Origin: Prorocentrum cordatum
Taxonomy: Eukaryota; Sar; Dinophyceae; Prorocentrales; Prorocentraceae
Direction: 5' to 3'
NCBI GenBank assembly: GCA_963575745.1
Contig: CAUYUJ010001336.1
Coordinates: 1,352,676 to 1,416,675, forward strand
Length of the DNA: 64,000 nucleotides
Positions within the stretch are counted from its first letter, which is position 1. Each line of letters starts with the position of its first letter. A program made the position numbers and the translations under genes. Of the stretch, positions 10,301 to 19,439 are shown piece by piece. The notes beneath the pieces were generated by a model that worked only from the letters and a program-made list of their open reading frames with translations, had not been told where the DNA came from and made no database searches.

Positions 10301-10978
10301 GACACGTACCGTAGCCGGTCCCAGAGAAGGGATTCATGATTACCTACCAGACCACCCCAGCCAAACCCGAAGACCTGAATTTCGGGTTGAGGGAGGGTAC
10401 GGGTCCCATGTACGTTTTTGTCCGGGTGGGTGGTGAGAGCTCCAAAGGCCCCGTGTCGAATAACCCTGACCACCAACGTCTTGATTTTTTCACAACATCC
10501 ACACCCAGAAGTCTGGACCCCTTCCCCAGGACCGGCTTTTCATCCTGGGTCGTTCGTCGACGGCCAGCAGGCCCTGGAAGAGCCCCCCCAGAGGCCGAAA
10601 GTGGCGGAAAACCTCCCGTCGCGAGCTTTTCCCCACGCGAGGGGGTCTGGGAAGGCCCCGCGCCAGAGGTCTTGGACGCCCGAGTTATCCGGGGTAACTC
10701 GGGTCCGGGGTAACTCGGGTTTAGGTTCCCGAAAAACGAACCCGAGTTAGCCCTGACCCGAGTTACCCCTGATGATTCGGGGCTCTGGACGCCCGAAATA
10801 TCCGGGGTAACTCGGGTCCGGGATAACTCGGGTTCGGGCTCCCGAAAAACGAACCCGAGTTAGCCCTGACCCGAGTTACCCCTGATAATTCGGGGCTCTG
10901 AAGGTCTGGGGTCGAGCCGGCGGGCTCGCGGACCGGACGGGGCTCCTCGGCCTCGAGGGACTTCACCTTGGTCTCCAT
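1335..10978 (-). CDS. RPS20: Ribosomal protein uS10 (S20e), five exons
   Basis: Cytosolic small-subunit ribosomal protein uS10, part of the 40S head. On the minus strand the exons are 10978-10943, 6498-6445, 3326-3156, 2950-2906 and 1382-1335, all in phase 0, giving about 117 residues, the normal eukaryotic length. Family blocks are all present in order: [79 protein letters not shown] and [15 protein letters not shown] followed by TGA. Exons 2-5 join without losing or gaining a conserved residue. Exon 1 is an inference: the N terminus is variable in this family. Introns 1 and 2 (4,444 and 3,118 bp) can be read as GA-AG; introns 3 and 4 (205 and 1,523 bp) cannot. Total exon length is under 4% of the span. 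Reading-frame integrity argues for a working gene. Confidence 0.93.
1752..1893. mobile_element. F2 inverted-repeat element, copy 1
   Basis: Arms are GGTCGGGCATGTCCTCCAAC followed by AGGCGGA and, at the other end, TCCGCCTGTAGAGGGGCATG followed by CCCGAC. The AT-rich interior has no coding potential. TTA precedes the left end and TTTA follows the right. The pattern resembles a MITE with a TTA target site, as in Harbinger-type elements, but the class is an inference. Confidence 0.7.
2215..2570. repeat. F7-type repeat, interrupted
   Basis: Starts with AGGGACACACAAAG and ends near GATCGACAGTGAATTGTGTC followed by a TG run, the two ends seen in the other F7 copies at 2683-2840 and 5128-5285. About 180 bp of G-rich sequence separates the halves. 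Confidence 0.4.
2683..2840. repeat. F7 foldback element
   Basis: Starts AAGGACACACAAATAAAATA and ends in GATTAATTGTGTCTGTGTGT plus a T run. The ACACACAGATA and TGTCTGTGTGT segments are complementary. The middle repeats CCCATATTTTC-like motifs. Confidence 0.55.
2906..2950 (-). CDS. RPS20: RPS20 exon 4 (15 codons)
   Basis: Encodes [15 protein letters not shown], the block that directly follows MRIHKRLI in uS10. Both flanking introns lack AG-type borders: no AG dinucleotide lies between the start of this exon and well inside intron 3. Confidence 0.95.
2951..3155 (-). other. RPS20 intron 3: non-canonical foldback intron (F1)
   Basis: This 205-bp intron separates Ile and Asp codons of the invariant KRLI-DLHS. 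On the minus strand it begins TCGAAGAAGAAC and ends GTTCCTCGACCTTC followed by GA of the exon, so TCGAAG and CTTCGA form inverted repeats at the borders. The border is ambiguous by only two bases (TC), and no choice yields GT/GC/GA-AG. Internally it is a diverged copy of foldback family F1, with CTCGGATCGGCGC facing a partly complementary arm. Confidence 0.85.
3156..3326 (-). CDS. RPS20: RPS20 exon 3
   Basis: Encodes 57 residues from EKVCKDL to MRIHKRLI, including the near-invariant [11 protein letters not shown] and [10 protein letters not shown] segments. It is preceded on the minus strand by a pyrimidine-rich stretch ending in CTCCAG, a good AG acceptor. It stops exactly where family members continue with Asp-Leu-His-Ser. 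Confidence 0.97.
3362..3510 (-). repeat. F3 repeat, minus orientation
   Basis: Reverse copy of the repeat at 6613-6770 and 10505-10651. Shared pieces are the GGGGCCGTCAAAAAACGACT segment, the aggatgaaaaacaggtcctg segment and GGGGTCCAGACC. Confidence 0.65.
3690..3838. repeat. F5 foldback element, copy 1
   Basis: Arms rich in CCTTCTCAGAAGGC and its complement flank a short AT-richer middle (gaaaaattgtctgaatcgac). Related copies lie at 50454-50618 and 52926-53056. Confidence 0.55.
3868..4045. mobile_element. F1 foldback element, copy in RPS20 intron 2
   Basis: Left arm contains CGCGCGGATGTCTTGGATCG then GCGCCGG; right arm contains CCAGCGCTGATTCAAGAAAT then CCTCGCGG. Outer ends are gagcgaacaataccatcaac and gcacttgtttgtcc, matching the F1 termini (GGAACAAG / CTTGTTCC). 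The loop is GC-rich. Confidence 0.75.
4415..4544. mobile_element. F2 element, degenerate copy
   Basis: Left end GAGCGTGTCCTCCTACAGGC then GG; right end GACGCGCCCGACTTA. The inner part of the right arm is eroded. Confidence 0.5.
4654..4787. mobile_element. F2 inverted-repeat element, copy 2
   Basis: Arms GGTCGGGCGTGTTCACCTAC then AGGCGGA, and TCCTCCTGTAGAGGGACGTG then CCCGAC. TTA lies directly on both sides (4651-4653 and 4788-4790), a candidate target duplication. The interior is AT-rich. Confidence 0.75.
5128..5285. repeat. F7 foldback element
   Basis: Starts CAGGGACACACGTGAATAGA and ends GATCGACGATTCATTATGTC then TGTGTGC. The middle repeats TTCCATCTGTTTCCATG-like motifs. Confidence 0.5.
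5391..5735. repeat. Direct repeat flanking the 5.4-kb F1 copy
   Basis: GGAAAGCTGCCAAACCCAGC then CGTGCCATAAC at 5391-5422 recurs as GGGAAAGCTGCCAAACCCGA then CCGTGCCATAAC at 5704-5735. About 30 bp is duplicated on either side of the F1 copy and its partial second copy. Confidence 0.7.
5427..5617. mobile_element. F1 foldback element, best-preserved copy
   Basis: About 80-bp arms: GGAACAAGAAGTGACATAAA at the left outer end, TTTATGCCACTTCTTGTTCC at the right. Inner arms contain ATTTCTCGGATCGGCGCTGG and the exact complement CCAGCGCCGATCCGAGAAAT. The loop, GGCGGCGCCTCCGGCGCCGC, is itself palindromic. A second half-copy of the right end follows at 5637-5660. Confidence 0.9.
5905..6090. repeat. TCC-rich microsatellite
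   Basis: Interrupted TCC/CTCC repeats inside RPS20 intron 2, ending directly against an F1 copy. Confidence 0.95.
6091..6253. mobile_element. F1 foldback element, diverged copy
   Basis: Left arm GGAGCTCCGCGCGGATGTTT and right arm CCGAGAAGCCCGCGCGGAGC then TCC. Outer ends are CCCATAAAACGTAA and TTATGCGTATGCCG. The GGCGCC-rich centre is conserved. Confidence 0.7.
6445..6498 (-). CDS. RPS20: RPS20 exon 2
   Basis: Encodes [18 protein letters not shown], the first conserved beta strand block of eukaryotic uS10. The next exon starts with the Glu-Lys-Val-Cys that follows this block in the family. The sequence GGAGA is shared by the two borders of the following intron, so the cut is uncertain by a few bases; a GA donor and an AG acceptor fit. 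Confidence 0.93.
6613..6770 (+). repeat. F3 repeat
   Basis: Begins CTGGACCCCTTCCTCAAGAC and ends GGCGCGAGGGGGTCTGG, an imperfect inverted repeat of the ends. Conserved internal parts are TTTGACGGTCCCGAGGCC and AACCTCCCGCCGTGAATTTT. Confidence 0.7.
7018..7440. repeat. About 137-bp tandem repeat, three copies
   Basis: Each unit contains GACGTGCACCTTCCGTGCCC, then GGGGCGCACGAGGGGGGCAC, then ATTGATCGCCCCCCTCCCAT and CAACGCCCGACCCAGGACCG, with small differences. Within RPS20 intron 1. Confidence 0.85.
7501..7590. repeat. (GGA)n microsatellite
   Basis: A near-perfect GGA run of about 30 units. Confidence 0.95.
7764..8258. mobile_element. F2 element, long copy (about 495 bp)
   Basis: Left end GGTCGGGCATGTCCTCCTAC then AGGCGGA; right end TTCCTGCTGTAAAGGGACAC then GTCCGAT. 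The interior holds a direct repeat of about 110 bp (7910-7983 versus 8000-8070, sharing GGTCCGGCCGCGGCCCAGCC), so it is an enlarged relative of the 140-bp copies. Confidence 0.6.
8327..8376. repeat. (GGA)n microsatellite
   Basis: GGA run flanked by an inverted repeat: CACCACCACCATCAGTTGGA on the left and TCCAACTTCTGGTGGTGGTG on the right. Confidence 0.9.
8606..8783. mobile_element. F4 inverted-repeat element
   Basis: Left arm GACTACCTACCAGACCACCC then CAACCCAACCCGAAGACCCGAATTTG; right arm CAAATTTGGGCCTTCGGGTT then GGGTTGGGGTGGTTTGGTGGG. About 45-bp near-perfect arms and a short loop. A partial copy is at 10336-10433. Confidence 0.8.
9170..9700 (-). repeat. CAAGAGGCCCC minisatellite and 57-kb-type core, inverted
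   Basis: Degenerate 9-12-bp units of CAAGAGGCCCC, followed at 9640-9760 by CACGAGATTCCAACGAACAT, the reverse complement of the core present at 56815 and 57437. This is a distant inverted copy of the 56-57.7-kb tandem unit, placed in RPS20 intron 1. Confidence 0.8.
10336..10433. repeat. F4 element, partial copy
   Basis: Shares ACCTACCAGACCACCCCAGC and the AACCCGAAGACCTGAATTTC segment with the complete element at 8606; the right arm is reduced. Confidence 0.6.
10505..10651 (+). repeat. F3 repeat
   Basis: Begins GTCTGGACCCCTTCCCCAGG and ends CACGCGAGGGGGTCTGGGA. Same internal order as the 6.6-kb copy (CGTCGACGGCC, then AACCTCCCGTCGCGAGCTTT). Confidence 0.7.
10672..10905. repeat. F6: two tandem 115-bp palindromic units
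   Basis: Each unit has GGGGTAACTCGGGT motifs facing ACCCGAGTTACCCC around CCCGAAAAACGAACCCGAG. The two units are almost identical and lie just inside RPS20 intron 1 next to exon 1. Confidence 0.85.
10943..10978 (-). CDS. RPS20: RPS20 exon 1 (probable)
   Basis: Encodes [12 protein letters not shown] from an ATG at 10978. I chose it because it lies upstream in the right orientation, is short and acidic like many uS10 N termini, and ends in GAGGAGC, the same 7 bp that occurs just before exon 2 (6498-6504). The join gives ...[14 protein letters not shown]. No residue here is diagnostic of uS10, so another 5' exon remains possible. Confidence 0.5.
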
Positions 10979-10999
10979 GGCTGCCCTGTGCTGCCTCTG

Positions 11000-13990
11000 A
11001 GGGCTGGCTGCCTCTCCGCGCCTCGGCAATGGCCCGAGCCAGGCTTGAGACAAGGTGGCTGCTCCTCCTCCTCCTCCTCCTCCTCCTCCTCCTCCTCCTC
11101 CTCCTCCTCCTCCTCCTCCTCCTCCTCCGCCTCTCTCCGCCGCCTCCGCCCTCCTCCTCCCATCCTCCTCCTCCTCCTCCTCCTCCTCCTCCTCCTCCTC
11201 CTCCTCCTCCTCCTCCTCCTCCCCCTCCTAAGGGAGGTGTGTGCGGCTTCGTACGGCCGGCCGCTCCGGCCCGCTGGACGCGGAACACTTCCACGTCTGA
11301 GCGCTCTTGCCTCCCCCTCCCCCCGCGCGGCCCTCCTCGTCCTTGTCCTTCTCTTGCACGCCGGCCAATTAGCCATTCGGTTGCCCCGGGTTGCCACACA
11401 CTGGAGCCGACTGCCTCTGCCTCGCCGCCGACGGAAAAACACATGCGGCTTCGTTGTCGTTGCCAGAGCCAGGGGCGGTGCTGTCCCGCTCTCAAGATCC
11501 AGGAACAAGGAACGGCGACACCAACACCACCGGAACGAGGAGATGCGAGGAGCAAGGGGGGTCTCCCTGGTGGTATGGCCCCCCCCCTCTCGCTCGAGAC
11601 ATCCCCAGCCTCCAGCTCTGGGAGGCATCGCGGACCTCCTCGCTGGAGGTGGCCCCCTCTGGTGGTGCTGGTGTCGCCTCTCCCCCCTCCGAGAGAGCGG
11701 CGCGCTTTCCTTCCCGTGGTGGGCGCCGTCTGCGGTGCGTCTTCGAGTCTGGACTCGGCCCGTGGCCCGCCTGCTCGTTTTCTGTCCGCCTTCGATACCT
11801 TTTTGTCTTCACCGTGCTCGCAAATCTATCATCACCGCCTGCTTGACGTCCACATTCGAAAGTGTCGTGTTGAACAAATTTTGGTCGAGTCCAATGCGAA
11901 CCGTTGAAACCGGAATCAAGAGCGCCCTTAACGCCTTTCAGAAGAACTAAAGTGTGCGGGAGGACGGCGAGGAGACTAGACGACCCCGCGGAATCCAATG
12001 AAGCCAGCCGAGCTAGCGTCTTGACCAAGAACTCTGTGGATGGAGAACTTCGCCCCCCACACGGAACACTTTGGACGGAGAGAGCCCGTACTCGCCCCCC
12101 TCGAACGAGGTACAGGCCAGACCAGCACCCTCGTGGCACGCATATCCAAACAGGGAGGGAGGACGAGACTGAAGATGGCGAGGACGAGACGAGGAGGACG
12201 ATTGAGCGGTGTGACTCGTTGGCCTAAAAGTTCAGGGAGACGAGAAGGGAGGAGGACGACGAGGATAGGGACGCTGGCGCCGAACAGACAGGGCTGGAGC
12301 CAAGGGGATGCCTGTCTACTCGGTAACACCATGAATGCACCAACAAATCGAAGAATTGTCCGCGCCAACCCTCCGGTCAACCCTCTGGCAAACCCTGGAC
12401 AACCCTGGCCAATTTTATGGCCAATCCTACTTCGGGCAATTCCTTCTGTTAATATTGAATAGCAACAGGGCAAGAGGCTTCTCAGAAGGGGCCGGGCTGA
12501 TAAACGTCAGGCGCCCCACGCCTTCTGAGACAGTGGGGAACATTTCTCCAAAGGCCGTCCATCATTTTTCCCGCTGGCGGGGAAGAGAAATAAGGGCTAT
12601 ATGGGCTTAGCGCCCCGGGAATGGGGCAACGATAGACAGGAATAATGAAGAGGAAGGGAGGGAGGGAGGGAGGGAGGGAGGAGGAGAAGCAGCAGCAGCA
12701 GGAGGAGGAGGAGGAGGAGGAGGAGGAGGATAAAGAGGATAAGCATGACCAGTGCAAACCCAAAACGCATCAGTGATGCTGAAGAAAATCTCCCTTTGAA
12801 GTCCCTCCTCACAGAGTCCGAAATGCCCTATTGGAAGACAACCGTCTGATAATCCTCAAATTTGCCAACGCACAATTCTTGGGACTTCACCGTCGCGAAT
12901 CAAACAAGAACCCTGGGGCTGCAACGCAGCGAGCCAACGTGATGGCTACGTACTGACAGTCCTAAGCTGTGACGTAACACTATTCCTGAGACATCAGCCG
13001 TAAGAGCCCTTGAGACGGTCGTACACGTTTGAAGACACATGCGCGCCGCGCTAAAGAGAGAAAGAGAGAGAGAGAAACAAACAAAACAAAAACAAGAGAG
13101 AGAGAGAGAGAGAGACAAAAAAACACATCTTGAAAAGGCCACACTCCATCCTTGAAGCCGGTGCAAACGTTTAGCACGAATGTGCGCTCCGCTGGAGCGC
13201 GAATCGCATGCTGAAAACCACCCGCCATCCATCCTTGAAGCTGCTGCAAGCGATGGAACAGAAGGTGCGCAAAGCTAAGGCGAGAACCACGTTCTGAAAC
13301 AGATCCGTCCTCCACCCCGAAACATGTTGCAACTTTCAGGCTTCAAGAAGGGTGGGGATGTCTCCAGGCGAAACGCCCGGCCCTCCGTCCCGACACGTCT
13401 GACAGTGTGACAGGGGAGGGCCACGTGCACGAAGAAGGTATTCAGAATGGGGTGGAGCAGGAAGGCGGAAAAAAACACTAAGAAATAAATGATGGGTCTG
13501 GCAAGTGCTTGAAAACAAATCCGGGTGCGAAGGGTCACGCGGGAGTAGGAGGAGGAGGAGGAGGACGACGACGACGACGACGACGGCGGATAAAATCTCG
13601 TCCTCCGCGTGTTCTCCCCTCCTCCTCCTCCTCCTCATCATCATCATCATCCTCCTCCTCATCCTGTTCCTCTTTCCTCCTTCCTCCTCCTCCCTCCTCC
13701 CACTCCTCCTCCTTCTCCTCTCCCAGCCTGCTCTTCCCCTCCTCCCGTTCCCCTTTTCCTCGTCATTCCCCCCCCCCCCCTCCCTCTCCCTCTCTCCCCC
13801 CCCCATCCCGCCCCCCTTCTCGCTGGCGGGCAAAGAGCGACGGGGGGAGGAGGGGGGGGTGGGGGGAAGGAGGAGGAGCATATCGGAGCATATCGGAGAG
13901 CGCACCCAGGCGCGACCACAACCGCAGGAGCGAGCCCCACCTGGATCAGGTAGAAGATGGAGGCGTTCGCAGGAGCGCGGATCGGCAAGG
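11000..13990. other. Repeat-rich intergenic DNA, no supported gene
   Basis: Contains two TCC blocks (11056-11222), GGA/GGGA blocks (12650-12730), an AG-rich stretch (13048-13112), degenerate 70-bp repeats (13135-13330) and CGA/TCC blocks (13550-13760). I saw no exon I could defend. Confidence 0.5.
11056..11222. repeat. (TCC)n microsatellite, two blocks
   Basis: TCC runs separated by about 35 bp of mixed sequence (11131-11162). Confidence 0.95.
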
Positions 13991-14094
13991 GCACCTCGCG
14001 CAAGCGCAGGACCGCCGACCCTGAAATGAAAATCGGTCCGACGAGCCAGCATCGAAGCCGTCCTGTGACGGGTCTAGCTCGTCGACTGCTACCT

Positions 14095-15970
14095 GAAAAC
14101 TGCTGCGCGAGGGGCTCGCAGAGGGAGAACTCCAGCCTCGCCCCCTGCAGCACCGCTCGGGCGCCAGCCGCGCGCTGCGAGGAAGATGAGGCTCTTCCGC
14201 GAAGCCCGAGGGCCGCTGTCCTCCGCAACCCCCGTCGGGGGCGTCGTTCGCGGTGGCGACGCCGAGGCTGGGGACGAAAGGGGGGGCGTCGAAGCGGAGG
14301 GGCGTGCGCTCGGGCAAGGAGGCGTCGCCCGACCCCATGGCGCGAGCCACGTCCGCCGCGGAGTCCATCGGGCGTTGGCAGAACTGGGTTGAGTGGAACC
14401 TGGTTTAGTGATTTGTACCGGGGGCGCCCCCCCGCCGCATGTTCCACTAACCGGAACTGCCGTCACCCGAAAAACACCAATTACGGCAAACCTGGTTTAG
14501 TGAATCTGGCCAATTGAGGGGCCCCAGGGCCCTACCACTAACAGGGTCCCCTTACCCGGGGTCCTGGCTATACCCGAGTCCAGGCGCACGTCGGGAGCAC
14601 CAGGGTGGCGAAAGGCAGCCTGAGGAACAACTGCGGCCCGAATGGGCGCTTCCGACGCGCTGGCATTTGCGAAACTATTGTCCGTCTCCGCGTGGGGCCC
14701 GTCGTCTCCGCTGAAAGCCGCTCGCGCGGTCGCCCTCGCGACCGCCGGGGATGATCTCGTCTTCGTCGCCTAGGGCCAGCGTGCTCTTCTTGAAACGGAG
14801 GCGCGCCAACACGAACGGCGCGATAGGGATGGCCTGCTCAGCGTGCCCGTGCTCCCCGCGTAGCGCGCGGGGCATCCCCGGTCGTGCGACTGCTCCAACG
14901 CCTTCCCGTCCTGGTCCTCGGGCACGTGGGGCGCGCGGGAGCACAGGTCGCGTTCGCTCATCTGTTGCGCGTCCGAGCCGTCGTGGGGACGACGGCCAAC
15001 ACCAGCAGCACCACGAGGAAGTACACCAGCACCTGGACGAACATCGGCGTCGTCGCCAGCGCGAGGAACACTACCAGGACGAGGAAGATCCTCGCCAGGA
15101 TGGGAGGTGGCCAACGGCAGCTTCCTGGGGTGCGCCAGCGGGGAAGGGCGAGGCGTCCACGCGCAGGGCCTCCGTGTCCAGATGCACGCCGGCGGCCGGC
15201 GTGGTTCCGCACGAAGTGGGCTCAGCGCCGCCTCTGCCGAGCCTGGGGCCTGCAGAGACCCACGCGATGTCCGCCGCGGACGCGTGGGCGATTCCGCCTG
15301 GCGGGACGCGTGCCACGCGGCGTTCTGGCGGTGGCGGCGGGCGCCAGGGACAGCGCGTTCCTGGGCGAGCAGCACCAGCGCTGGCCTCGCCGCCAGCTCG
15401 CGGTCCTTCCAGGAGCCAGGATCACCGCGAGTCTGCGCGAGGGGCTGCATGGCAGCCTCGCAGGCGGCTCAGCGACGCTGTCTCGCCGCACGACGGGCGG
15501 CGGTGGCGCCGAGCGCGGCGATGTCGCGCTACGCTCTCGGGCCGCCCCCCGTCGCCATTCCCGTTGAGCCCAAAACCCTGCTCCCCTCTTCCTCACGCCC
15601 GCCGCGTTGCCCCGTGCATCTGGGGTCGCAAGGTACGCCGAGGAAGAGTCCAGGAGCGGGGGGCCTACGGAAAAGCCTGAGCCAAAACGGCTACGGAGGA
15701 GGAGGAGGACGACGACCACGGCGACGGCGCTGGGGGCGACGGCGGCGGCGGCCAGCGGCCACGGCGACGGCGGCGGCGACGAGAACGCCCACGACCACGA
15801 CGGCTGCGAAGATGCCAGCGGCCGCGACGGCGACAACGGAAGCGACGGTGGCGGCGGCAGCGGCGGCGGCATGGCGGGACGTCCCGCCCGTGGCGCCTGA
15901 GCTGCACAGGATGACCTCGGCGGGGTCGCCCTGCTCTTCGGAGCGGGGCCCCGCGGCCCTCTTGTTGGCG
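14095..15970 (-). CDS. Possible membrane-protein gene or relic, frames broken
   Basis: Minus-strand segments look protein-like but lie in different frames. 15950-15720 has an Ala/Val-rich hydrophobic stretch (AAAGIFAAVVVVGVLVAAA). 15105-14985 encodes two hydrophobic runs, ILARIFLVLVVFLALATTPM and FVQVLVYFLVVLLVLAVV, that look like membrane helices. 14985-14860 and 14860-14740 give soluble-looking sequence (AIPIAPFVLARLRFKKSTLA). 14397-14095 has an AG acceptor (CAACCCAG) and a GT donor (TTTCAG/GTAGCA). I cannot join these with consistent splice sites. It may be a real gene with several introns or a decayed one. Function unknown. Confidence 0.25.
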
Positions 15971-16384
15971 CCTCTGGAGGGAGGGGAGGGGGGGGGAGGG
16001 GGGGAGGGGAGGACATGGGAGGGGAGGGAACAAGCTAGGTGCGTAAGCGTCATATCTGACGACCCACCCATCCCTCCCATCCCTTACCATGGCACAGAGC
16101 TCCTCTCTATTCGCGCAGTCGGATGTCGCAGAATGGGAGCACGATTCGGAACGAGCAACAGCTCAGAAATGAGGCCAGCGCTGCAACGGGAACACGATTC
16201 GGAACGAGCGGAAGCGCGGAAATGAGGTCAACGATGCAGCGGGAATACGATTCGGAACGAGCGGAAACAGGAAAATGAGACCGACGCTGTAGCGGGAGCA
16301 ACATTTTGAAGGACCAGAACTTATACGTAATTAGCCTGACGAAAGACCAATGCATATGCAGCTGCGATTACTGCATTGTTGGGT

Positions 16385-17590
16385 ACCGCTTTCGGTAGAG
16401 CTCCTTATGGGGCCACGACCCGTTTGAAGAGCGTGCCGAATTGGGCGCGGTGGTGCCATGCGAACCTCCCACTGGAGCCTTCGGTGGAGTATCCCCTGGG
16501 GCCACGAGGCTCACGTGTGAGGGGAAGGGGCCGAATTGGGCACGGTGGTGCCATACGAACCCTCACACTGGAGCCCTCGGAGAAACTCCCTATGGGGTGC
16601 GCCGAAATGAGGGTGGAACTGCATGCGAACCCTGCCATTGAGGCCTTCGGTGGAGCTCCCTATGGGGCCACGAACCGTGTGAGGGGTGCGCTGAAATTAG
16701 GGTGGAACTGCATGCGAACCCTGCCACTGAGGCCTTCGCTGGAGCTCCCTATGGGGCCACGAACAGTGTGAGGGGTGTGCCGAAATTAGGGTGGAACTGC
16801 ATGCAAACCCTGCCAAAGGGGCCACGAACCGTGTGAGAAAAGAACCGACATGGAGGCGGAACTGCATGCGAACCCTGCTGACGGGGTCTTTGGTGGAGCT
16901 CCATACGGGTGGAGCTCCATATGGGGCCACGAACCGTGTGAGGGGTGCGCCGGAATGAGGGTGGAACTGCATGCGAACCCTGCCATTGAGGCCTTCGGTG
17001 GAGCTCCCTATGGGGCCACGAACCGTGTAAGGGGTGCGCCGAAATGAGGGTGGAACTGCATGCGAACCCTGCCACTGAGACCTTCGCTGGAACTCCCTAT
17101 GCCGTGTGCGGGGTGCGCCGAAATTAGAGTGAAATTGCAAGCGAACCCTGCCACTGAGGCCTTCGGTGGAGCTCCCTATGGGGCTGCAAACCGTGTGGGG
17201 GGAGCGCTGGGATGAGGGTGGAACTGCATGCGAACCCTGCCAACGGGGCCTTCGATAGAGCTCCCGATGGGGCCACGAACCGTAAGAGGGATGCGCAGAA
17301 ATGAGGGTGGACCTGCATGCGGACTCTGCCACTGAGGCCTTCGGTGGAGCTCTGTATGATTCCGTATGGGGCCACGAACCGTGTGAAGGGAGCGCCGAGA
17401 TGAGGGAAGAACTGCATGCAGACCCTGCCACTTGGGCCTTCGGTGGAGCCCCCTATAAGCACACGAACCGTGTGAGGGGTGCGCCGAGATGAGGGTGGAA
17501 CTGCATGCGAACCCTGCCGCTGGGAGTCCTTAGGTGGAGCTCCCGACGGGGCCACGAAACATGTAAGAGGTGTGCCAACATGGGCCATGG
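16385..17590. repeat. About 90-105-bp tandem repeat, roughly 12 copies
   Basis: Each unit contains GGTGGAACTGCATGCGAACC, CTGCCAnTGAGGCCTTCGG, TGGAGCTCCCTATGGGGCCA and CGAACCGTGTGAGGGGTGCG. Spacing varies from 67 to 108 bp. Repeat-derived open frames on both strands are not taken as genes. Confidence 0.95.
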
Positions 17591-17594
17591 GGCG

Positions 17595-17981
17595 CCGCCG
17601 CCATGCGGACTGCGCGGCAGGAGGGGGGGGCAGCGGGAGGATGAGGAACGCGGGGCGCTGTCTCTTCAAAACGAGGACCCAACACCACAGGATGGTTGGG
17701 ACAAACATATATGAAAGACCAACTCGCTGGAGTCCGGCTTGTTTACTTATTTATTAGTTCTAACAAAACAAGTACGCAGAGGGGGGCCGGACATCTTCAA
17801 GGCAGAGTCAGGGGAAAGAGGATACTAGAATTCATAGTGTGTAATGATGGAGGAGGAGGCGGATGATGAGGATGAGGAGGCGGGCACAACAACAAACACC
17901 TCAAGGGCCCTCATGTGCAACACAATTACTCACAAAAACAGCGGCTGATATAATCGAAAGCAGCCCCAGGACAGGAGGACC

Positions 17982-18012
<31 letters not shown>

Positions 18013-18640
18013 ATAGGAGGAGACGTAGCCTGAGGCAGCGTTGGTCCATCCGCCGCACTGGCTTTACAAAAGGAGGGGCCTCGCCACGATCGAGTTGGGG
18101 ACCGCGGGAAGAGAGGCCCGACCGAACATGACGGAACGGCATGCCAGGTCCTCAACGGCCAAATGCGGGAGCACGGGCCTGCCACGACGGTTTCTGACAT
18201 GATGTTATGTGCGGGCGGCCGTCTGAAGCTCATAGCTGGGGCCCCTGGCGCGCTGCCAGCAGGCATCTGTGAGCGAAGGCCTAAGAGCCCCGGGTGCGTT
18301 TTCTTTGAATAGCTGGCAGAGTGTCTAGCTCGAATTTCACAGTGCGAAGAAATATTAGGCGATGACCATCCTGTGGATATCCATGACCGCCAGGCGAACA
18401 TCGTCTGGGGAGGCATGGTCCTGCTCCGAATCCAATCCCTACATAACGAGAGGCGGAACCATGTGTGAGACGAAGGCAGCGCCAATCGTGGCACATCGAG
18501 TCCCGTGCCGAACCACGAAGTGGCAAGGATGAAGCTTCAGGACGTGCATTCAGTGGGAGGTGGTACAACCCGCGCAGAGAGTCCTCACCACGCACAACTG
18601 ATGGGCCAGGCACAATTGCGCGAACTCACGGCGCATGACT
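17595..18640. other. Low-copy sequence, no gene assigned
   Basis: Composition is less repetitive than the surroundings. The minus strand holds short protein-like stretches (18440-18370, DDVRLAVMDIHRMVIA) interrupted by stops. Possibly a decayed gene; nothing recognised. Confidence 0.3.
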
Positions 18641-18744
18641 TGTCACCGTAGCTCTCAATCGGCAGGCACCTCAGATGAGGGATCTAGCATGATTAAGCGC
18701 TTGGCAAGAGTGGAGGCGAAGAGGCCGGGGAGAGAAGCAACTGG

Positions 18745-18990
18745 GAGTAGGAGGAGGAGGAGAAGGGGGACGAGGAAACGGAGGAGGAGGAGGAGGAATG
18801 GGGGGAGGAGGAGGCGAGGGCGGAGGAGGCGGAAGAGGAGGAGGAGAAGGAGAACGAGGAGGAGAACAAGGAAGCGGGGGAGGGGGGGGAAGAACGAGAA
18901 GGACGAGGATCACGAGGAAGGGCGGGCGGTGGAGGAGGAGGAAGAGGAGGAATAGCAGGAGGAGGGGGAGGACGACCAGGAAGGAGGGAG
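18745..18990. repeat. GGA-rich microsatellite
   Basis: Interrupted GGA/GAGGA repeats. Confidence 0.9.
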
Positions 18991-19439
18991 GTGAGGATCG
19001 AGAATATATGGCCGCCTCGGAGCGAGCTAAGCGGCCCTCTGCTTATCCTCCCATGGGGCGCATGGGGGAGGCTTAGCACGGACTCCCCTCGGGTCTCAAG
19101 AATGGGACCCCGATCAGCAAGACCCCCGGGGTAGGGCTGGACGCAGTGGGGGCGCCCGAAGCACGACCCCAAATTGGAGAGGGTACGGAACCCAGGACCC
19201 TGTCAAGGAGGGGGGGGAGGAGGACAACGAGGAGTAGGGGAGGATCGAGAATCGAGGGCCGCCTTATCTCTTGTGCTGTTGTTGTATGCTGTTGTTGCTG
19301 GCCTCTGGGAGGTCCCTCGTCGCCACTGCTGTGTTCCCCTCGAAACGCACACACAATTTTGAGGATAGTTAGAAGGGGACGCGGATGCTAGCGTGACCAA
19401 GTGAATCTGATGCGACCGCAAAAATGGACCCTTTATTAC

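Noticed and set aside
16697-17431. A 244-codon minus-strand frame with repeated GSHAVPP motifs
   Set aside because: It is a shadow of the 90-105-bp tandem repeat, and the unit length is not kept as a multiple of three.
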